Origin: Termitidicoccus mucosus
GTDB taxonomy: Bacteria > Verrucomicrobiota > Verrucomicrobiia > Opitutales > Opitutaceae
Assembly (NCBI RefSeq): GCF_038725785.1
Contig: NZ_CP109796.1
Span: forward strand, 1,736,001-1,800,000
Direction: 5' to 3'
Length of the DNA stretch: 64,000 bases
Position numbers and translations under genes: made by a program. Of the stretch, positions 59,501-64,000 are shown piece after piece (within the stretch, counting starts at the first letter, position 1; each line of letters opens with the position of its first letter). The notes beneath the pieces were generated by a model, which saw only the letters and a list, made by a program, of their open reading frames with translations, was not told where the DNA came from and did not search any database.

Positions 59501-62453
59501 CGACCCCCAGCCCACCTCCCTTGCCCACGTCGCGCGCTACCAAAACGAAACGATGGCCGACATCGCCCGATTCCGCCAAACCACCCCGCTTCCCATCTAC
59601 GCCATCCTCCTCGGCGACATCGTCGGCGACAACCTCCACCTCCACGGCCCCGTCCGCGACGCCACCAACACCTCCGGCGTCACCTGGTTCTCCGTCATCG
59701 GCAACCACGACCACGACCAAGCCTTCTCCAACCTCAAGCAGGACGGCACCCCCGGCGCGACCACCGCAAACAACAAGGACTACGAGTCCGGCGAGACCTA
59801 CGAAAACACCTACGGCCCCCTCAACTACTCCGTTAACATCGGCGACCTCCACATCATCGGCCTCGACGACATCCTCTACACCAAGCAGGACGGCTACAGC
59901 ACCGGCCTCACCAACGACATCCTCGAATGGGTCCGCCAAGACCTCTCCTTCGTTCCCAAAACCAAAACCATCGTCGTCGCCTACCACATCCCCCTGCGCG
60001 GCGGCTCCTACCAAAACGCCCAAGCCCTCTTCAACCACCTCAAGGACTACGCCGACGTCCACTTCTTCGCCGGCCACACCCACTACCAGCAAAACATCAC
60101 CTTCAACATCACCGGCAGCACCAAAACCATCGCCGCCTACGAACACATCCACGGCGGCGCCTGCGGCGCGTGGTGGAACTCCATCGTCAACACCGAGGGC
60201 GCGCCCAACGCCTACGGCATCTACACCCTCTCCGGCACCAAATTCGTTGACTGGTATTCCAAACCCACCGGCTACAGCGACACCTACCAAATGCGCATGT
60301 ATCGCGGCAACACCGCCTTCGGCTCCGGCACCGTCACCTACTCCTACAACAAAACCGCAAACGACGTCGTTGTTGACATCTTCAACTCCGACACCACCGG
60401 CAAATGGAAATACAAGGTCTATGAAAACGACGTCCTTGTCTCCTCCACCCTCGCCAAACTCCCCAACATGATTGACGCCTACGCCGCCGGCCAGCACATC
60501 GGCGTCCTCGGCCGCGCCGCCGGCGGCAACTACGACGGCGCCAACAACTCCCACCTCCACCTCCATGCCCTCAAAACCTCCGGCACCGTCACCCGCGTGG
60601 AAATCCAGGCCACCGACCCCTTCGGCAAAACCTACATCGTCAACGAATTTACCACCAACCTTGCCGAGTTCCCCGCCGCCTACACCAAGGAAAAAACCTC
60701 CAACTACGCCTCCCCCGCCATCACCACGCACCCGCAAAACGCCACCGTCACCATCGGCCAGTCCGCCACCTTCGCCGCCGCCGCCACCGGCACCCCCGCC
60801 CCGGCCTGCAAATGGCAAACCCTCGCCGTCGGCGGCACCGTCTGGACCGCCGCCGCCAGCGCCACCACCGCCACCCACACCATCCCCGCCGCCACCCTCG
60901 CGCAAAACAACACCCAATACCGCCTCCTCGCCACCAACCTCCGCGGCGCCGTCCCCACCGCCCCCGCCACCCTCACCGTCAACGACCCCGCCCTCGTTGC
61001 CGCGCAAGCCCTCAAGGCCCAACTCGAAGCCACCGGCACGGCGACCGTCACCATCACCGGCACGGTTGACCTCGCCCTCGTCGGCGGAGCCACCGTCGCC
61101 AGCGGCAAAACCATCGGCGGCACCGATGCCGGCGCCACCATCACCGGCGACCTCACCCTCGCCACTGGCGCGGACAACGCCGTCATCCAAGGCGTCAACT
61201 TCACCGCCGGGACCTTCGTCATCAACGGCGCGAACGACGTGCACGTTTCCCACTGCACCTTCACCGACGCGCCCGTCTCCATCACCGGCGGCGCGGACAA
61301 CATCGCCTTCGCGTGGAACAAATTCACCGCCACGTCCGCCGGCGCCGGCTCGGCCATGACAATTTCCAACGCCGGCGCCGGCACCGGCATCCTCCTCGGG
61401 CACAACCTCTGGGCCGCCGGCCTCCGCGCCGACATGCCCGCCGTCACCCACGCCCGCGTCCTCATGTTCAACAACCTCTTCACCGCCACCGGCAACACCA
61501 CCGCCACCATCGCCGGCGCCGGCGCGCAAATCCTCTCCGCGCGCAACCTCTACCAAGGCGTGAACAACCCCCTCGCCAAACAATCCACCGGCCTCATCCG
61601 CGCGCTCGACAACCTCATGACCTCCACCACCGGCACCACCGCCCCCGGCACGGACAAAGTCTTCGTCCCCGCCTACGCGCACGTCATGGACTCCGCCGCC
61701 GACCTCGCCGACGCCATCACCAGCCACGCCGGCAACACCGCCGGCAAAACCTCCACCCACCCTGGGCAAACCGCCATCGCCGCCGACATTATCGTCACCG
61801 CCACCGTCACCGGCTCCGGCGCGACCAAGACCGCCACCAGCGCCACCATCCCCGCCGGCGGCGGCTTCACGCTCACGGCCTCGCTCTTCTCCGGCAGCAC
61901 CCAAACCCCCATCACCCCCGTCGCCCGCCAGTGGTATCGCGACAACTTCGCCATCACCGGCGCGACTGCCGCCACCCACACCGTCACCAACGCCGACGGC
62001 ACCCACGCCGGCGCCTACGCCGTCACCCTGACCACCCCCGCCGGCGAACTCGTCACCTCCCCCGCCTTCACCGTGACAGTCGGCGCATTGGGCGCACCCG
62101 TCATCACGGCACACCCCGTGTCGCAAACCATCGCCGCGGGCGGCAGCGTGACCTTCACCGTCACCGCCACCGGCGGAACCTTGACCTACCAATGGATGAG
62201 AAACGGCGCCGCCATCTCCGGTGCCACCGGCGCCACCTACACCATCGCCAACGCACAGCAATCCCATGAGGGCGACTACACCGTCCGCGTGAGCAACTCC
62301 GACGCATCCACCACCAGCAACGCCGCCACGCTCACCGTCAATGCCACTGGCGGCAACTCCGGAAGTGGCGGTGGCGGAGGCGGCGCGCCAACGCTGTTCC
62401 TCCTCCCCGCCCTCGCGCTCCTGTTTGCCTTGGCCCGGAGAAACCAAAAATGA
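56583..62453 (+). CDS. Chimeric surface protein: autotransporter passenger modules fused to a metallophosphoesterase
   Basis: A 1956-residue exported protein with signal core ALLSSLAFALASAATALHAAD. Residues 25-480 are beta-helix repeats almost identical at the start to AT4 (IYWGGGTGAITDDNWYSDA; SGTWNNTNGELSI). Residues about 590-765 repeat the AHGAFTIPAGKTF and TGWDGKSLAKRGPGTLVL block that precedes the barrel in AT3 and AT4. Instead of a barrel follow an InlB-type repeat (about 768-850, FAGWFTAPAAGTQV), a metallophosphoesterase N-terminal domain (about 858-960), the catalytic domain (D974, Q976 in GDPQPT; D1012; N1041, H1042; H1135; H1165, H1167 in GHTHYQQ), its C-terminal domain, an Ig-like domain, a degenerate pectate-lyase-like helix (about 1478-1735), two Ig-like domains, a Gly linker and a hydrophobic tail GGAPTLFLLPALALLF with Arg-Arg. 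Confidence 0.9.
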   Translation: MKSALALLSSLAFALASAATALHAADIYWGGGTGAITDDNWYSDAALTTPVTRTAADVINLATGTLRIITTATVYDTNIAPGAGDNAAVIVSGTWNNTNGELSIAHGTGGAGALTILAGGTVRANTFYIGNYGSGTFHLAQGAMLANSANAFLARNAGGSGTATIDGAWTVGAIGNTSNGYLIVGNTAGTGAPSTNLLAIGQTGAVIVSATSNYGYIRIGQGISTTGTVIVHGLLQTQGVNVINSIGYSGNNRDAADTAATGVLVIGTTGTVIFSGTETSLGHFGLGSGDTYRANASGTAFVDGVWKNAGNLIVGRSGAGHLEIAQTGTVTVGTFLAIAPYNSGSNATGNTAGPQGGTVIVDGLLAIGDYVTIGAGVATANLHITQNGTVITGTNGSGNGYVQVGRNGSTAGSGTAAPVPGNAIVQVDGLLDIGGDFNFGMRSQTELTLGAEGSILVAGNHYQSPQTLLAFTPAAARDLPLIAAADAAYISGTLKITGLDNLDGYSAAASATAASALPCITVLSAGAGIEGEFKTISITPALTGTTGLPDYIYNGKTILGTAPGTGIGASNGPAEYRVGHLLAWHAPAANAHGAFTIPAGKTFVLDLPLADRADAADIALATGWDGKSLAKRGPGTLVLAAPATRTGDTTVESGTLRLAAGGAIANTAVSLGNLVNHAILESVAPAGGAAYRTLTAATLAGTGTIILAASGPADDAPGDRLIITGNAAGAHAVLVSINNAAPTPATAGQLAALITVTGGNTATFNPSVPPAGVTVTFAPQGGALASDAPAQITVTPGATYGSALPNGTLPTPVRPDATFAGWFTAPAAGTQVTAATTVAPGASNHILYARWVEGRHPVINPATDITAGNDLYGSIVDDTGAPVPNVVVSDGFQCVKTGARGIYQMKRTDKGNNIKARVVFYSTPETHTVNTAAGTAPGQARFHTKLTPGVNRYNFDLVRLPAKQTDFILLGVGDPQPTSLAHVARYQNETMADIARFRQTTPLPIYAILLGDIVGDNLHLHGPVRDATNTSGVTWFSVIGNHDHDQAFSNLKQDGTPGATTANNKDYESGETYENTYGPLNYSVNIGDLHIIGLDDILYTKQDGYSTGLTNDILEWVRQDLSFVPKTKTIVVAYHIPLRGGSYQNAQALFNHLKDYADVHFFAGHTHYQQNITFNITGSTKTIAAYEHIHGGACGAWWNSIVNTEGAPNAYGIYTLSGTKFVDWYSKPTGYSDTYQMRMYRGNTAFGSGTVTYSYNKTANDVVVDIFNSDTTGKWKYKVYENDVLVSSTLAKLPNMIDAYAAGQHIGVLGRAAGGNYDGANNSHLHLHALKTSGTVTRVEIQATDPFGKTYIVNEFTTNLAEFPAAYTKEKTSNYASPAITTHPQNATVTIGQSATFAAAATGTPAPACKWQTLAVGGTVWTAAASATTATHTIPAATLAQNNTQYRLLATNLRGAVPTAPATLTVNDPALVAAQALKAQLEATGTATVTITGTVDLALVGGATVASGKTIGGTDAGATITGDLTLATGADNAVIQGVNFTAGTFVINGANDVHVSHCTFTDAPVSITGGADNIAFAWNKFTATSAGAGSAMTISNAGAGTGILLGHNLWAAGLRADMPAVTHARVLMFNNLFTATGNTTATIAGAGAQILSARNLYQGVNNPLAKQSTGLIRALDNLMTSTTGTTAPGTDKVFVPAYAHVMDSAADLADAITSHAGNTAGKTSTHPGQTAIAADIIVTATVTGSGATKTATSATIPAGGGFTLTASLFSGSTQTPITPVARQWYRDNFAITGATAATHTVTNADGTHAGAYAVTLTTPAGELVTSPAFTVTVGALGAPVITAHPVSQTIAAGGSVTFTVTATGGTLTYQWMRNGAAISGATGATYTIANAQQSHEGDYTVRVSNSDASTTSNAATLTVNATGGNSGSGGGGGGAPTLFLLPALALLFALARRNQK

Positions 62454-62495
62454 TCCCCCGACGCCTCCCGTGGCACGCGCGAAAACGCGTCAGCG

Positions 62496-62541
62496 ACTGG
62501 GAGCGCCGGCTTCCAGCCGGCAGACGGCGCTCCGCGCCGCC
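62496..62541. repeat. Palindromic element (family E, copy 3)
   Basis: ACTGGGAGCGCCGGCTTCCA then GCCGGCAGACGGCGCTCC. It has the same orientation and sequence as the copy at 39806-39851, and ends 24 bases before the SGNH gene start. Confidence 0.9.
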
Positions 62542-62565
62542 CCTGCCCGCCTCCCCCTTTTTTCC

Positions 62566-63663
62566 ATGAAACCAACCACCGCCCTCCGCGCCACACTCGC
62601 GACGCTCCTGCTTCTCGCCGCCACTGCCGTCACCGCCGCCGCCCGGCCCGCCCTCACCTGGCATGACACCGCGCCATGGAAACCCGGCGGACGCGCCTGG
62701 GACGACACGCCGACGCCCTTTTCCCGCCTTCCGCGGCGCGCCGAGGGCGAGGTCACCAAGGCCGTCTGGAAACTCTCGCTCAACTCCGCCGGCCTCGTGT
62801 TTTATTTCCGCACCGACGCCCCCGAAATCCACACCCGCCACACCGTCGCCGGCGAACTCGCGAAGCCCCACATGAACGCCACCGCCACCAGCGGCCTCGA
62901 CTTGTATGCGCGGGACCAGACCGGCGCCTGGCACTGGGCCGGTTCCTCGCGCCCGAACTCCAAAACCCACGAGCAGGCCGTGCTGTCCGGCGCGGAACCC
63001 GCGCTCCGCGACTACATGCTCTACCTGCCCCTCTACAACACCGTCGAGTCGCTCGAAATCGGCGTGCCCGCCGGCTGCGCGTTCGAGCCCGTCGCCCCGC
63101 CGTCGGAAAAACCGGTGGTGTATTACGGCACCTCCATCGCCCAAGGCTGCGCCGCGTCGCGCCCCGGCCTGACCACGCCGGCGATGCTGGGACGAAAACT
63201 AGGCCTGCCCGTCATCAACCTCGGCTTCTCCGGCAACGGCAAAATGGAGCCGGCGATGGCCGGCCTCGTCGCCGAAATCGACGCCGCCGTCTTCGTGCTC
63301 GACTGCCTGCCCAACATGAGCGCGCTCTCCGCCCCGGAAATCATCGGGCGCACGGAAAACTGCATCCGCGTCATCCGCAAAACACACCCGGCCACGCCGA
63401 TCATATTGATGGAAGACCGCACCTACGGACACGCCTGGCTCGTCCCCAAACTCCGGCAAAAACACGCGGACGCCCGCGCCGCCCTCCGCTCCGTCCATGA
63501 AAAACTCGCCGCCGGGGGCGTGACGGGCGTCACCTACATCCCCGGCGCGCAACTGCTCGGCGATGACGACACCACGGTTGACGGCTCCCACCCCGGCGAC
63601 CTCGGCCTCTTCCGCCAGGCGGAAATCCTCCTCCCCGTGCTCAAACAGGTTTTAAAAAATTAG
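62566..63663 (+). CDS. Secreted SGNH-fold esterase/lipase
   Basis: A 365-residue exported hydrolase with leader TLATLLLLAATAVTAAA. An N-terminal beta-sandwich (about 30-170) precedes the SGNH domain. The block I serine is S190 in YYGTSIAQG, the block II/III residues are in GFSGNGKM (N224), and the catalytic Asp-His pair lies in VDGSHPGDLG (D339, H342). All four catalytic landmarks are present. Relatives remove acetyl or other acyl groups from sugars, or hydrolyse small esters and lipids. In this locus it could cleave acyl chains from glycerolipids, or O-acyl or D-alanyl esters from a glycerol-phosphate polymer; these are inferences. Confidence 0.88.
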   Translation: MKPTTALRATLATLLLLAATAVTAAARPALTWHDTAPWKPGGRAWDDTPTPFSRLPRRAEGEVTKAVWKLSLNSAGLVFYFRTDAPEIHTRHTVAGELAKPHMNATATSGLDLYARDQTGAWHWAGSSRPNSKTHEQAVLSGAEPALRDYMLYLPLYNTVESLEIGVPAGCAFEPVAPPSEKPVVYYGTSIAQGCAASRPGLTTPAMLGRKLGLPVINLGFSGNGKMEPAMAGLVAEIDAAVFVLDCLPNMSALSAPEIIGRTENCIRVIRKTHPATPIILMEDRTYGHAWLVPKLRQKHADARAALRSVHEKLAAGGVTGVTYIPGAQLLGDDDTTVDGSHPGDLGLFRQAEILLPVLKQVLKN

Positions 63664-63858
63664 GAACGCATCTTTAATCAACGTGGCCCGCATTGTTCAT
63701 CAACGTCCCCTCAACCGCCTCCCGCGCCCATGAAAATCACCAGCAAGAACGGCGCCGGGATCCGCCAAGCCTGCCGCCACGTCTGCGTGCATAAGACCCT
63801 TGTCGAATGACATGCGCGCGTGATGCCATCCCGCAAAAAACGAACCCTCTCCACTTCC
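63664..63858. other. Spacer before the last gene
   Basis: 195 bases between the SGNH gene and the last start codon. Short words such as AATCAACGTGG and CATCAACGTCC repeat near 63676 and 63700. No gene, hairpin with T-run or promoter could be supported. Confidence 0.5.
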
Positions 63859-64000
63859 ATGAAAACTCAAATCCTCGCCCGCCGCCTCCGGCCCTTCGCC
63901 CTCCTCGCCGCGCTCGCGCTCGCCCCGGTTTTCTCTCCGGCGGCGACCGAGTTTCGCTATCTCGCCGACGCGCCCGCCTCCATCGAGGCCCTCGTCGCCC
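63859..64000 (+). CDS. N-terminus of a secreted protein (partial, cut by window edge)
   Basis: 47 residues are visible. ATG 63859 is followed by basic residues and a hydrophobic core (RPFALLAALALAPVFSPAA), a good signal peptide, then TEFRYLADAPASIEALVA. The family cannot be named from this piece. Its placement after the SGNH gene suggests that the hydrolase series continues past the window. Confidence 0.7.
   Translation, partial: MKTQILARRLRPFALLAALALAPVFSPAATEFRYLADAPASIEALVA

Noticed and set aside
57615-62447. 1610-codon minus-strand open frame opposite the chimera
   Set aside because: Same effect: Gly/Val/Asp-rich translation without domains, entirely covered by a convincing + strand gene.

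Overview
The window looks like a chromosomal segment of a GC-rich Gram-negative bacterium of the Verrucomicrobiota, most likely Opitutaceae. The reasons are the strong C-ending codon bias, several large autotransporters with autotransporter-associated beta-strand repeats, a TonB-dependent receptor with an N-terminal carboxypeptidase-regulatory-like domain and no SusD partner, a DUF1080 protein, and very many secreted hydrolases. Every gene except the first lies on the + strand. Few starts have a clear Shine-Dalgarno sequence, so several start choices rest on signal peptides and gene overlaps. The genus assignment is inference.

Layout. 1-1428 (-): 5' part of a secreted GH36 alpha-galactosidase cut by the window edge. 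1654-7355: a SorC-type regulator, a GlpT-like glycerol-3-phosphate transporter, a HAD-IIA phosphatase, FAD-dependent glycerol-3-phosphate dehydrogenase (glpD) and a DUF1080 protein. 7356-9149: gene-free DNA with one palindromic element and possible decayed coding remnants. 9150-23243: autotransporter, TonB-dependent receptor, autotransporter, autotransporter. 23388-30087: GH2 glycosidase, secreted glycerophosphodiester phosphodiesterase (GDPD), a metallophosphoesterase flanked by two jelly-roll-like domains, and an S1/P1-type zinc phosphodiesterase. 30180-38501: a 2773-residue autotransporter. 38614-56311: EEP-fold phosphodiesterase, LacZ-type GH2, three more metallophosphoesterases, an unknown secreted protein, a second GDPD, a second EEP protein, a second OPA transporter, a metallo-beta-lactamase-fold protein and a Tat-type metallophosphoesterase. 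56583-62453: a 1956-residue chimera that joins autotransporter passenger modules to a metallophosphoesterase. 62566-63663: SGNH esterase. 63859-end: start of another secreted protein.

How the parts fit (inference). The secreted GDPDs, five stand-alone or multidomain metallophosphoesterases plus the chimera, two EEP enzymes, the S1/P1 protein, the alpha- and beta-galactosidases and the SGNH esterase could together strip sugars, acyl or alanyl esters and phosphodiesters from a glycerol-phosphate-containing substrate. Candidates are phospholipid or galactolipid head groups, or galactosylated glycerol-phosphate (lipo)teichoic acid. The released glycerol-3-phosphate would enter through the OPA antiporters and be oxidised by GlpD to dihydroxyacetone phosphate. 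There is no glycerol kinase or glycerol facilitator here, which fits uptake of the phosphorylated form. The SorC protein is the obvious candidate regulator. I propose this as an undescribed phosphodiester-utilisation locus, built partly by duplication (paired GDPD, EEP, OPA, two classes of metallophosphoesterase).

A second theme is repeats. At least eight families of short palindromic elements fill the spacers. Copies of three of these families (A, B and D), plus one isolated palindrome, lie in frame inside protein-coding genes. A fourth family (H) appears to contribute the hydrophobic core of two signal peptides. No rRNA, tRNA, CRISPR array, transposase or integrase was seen.
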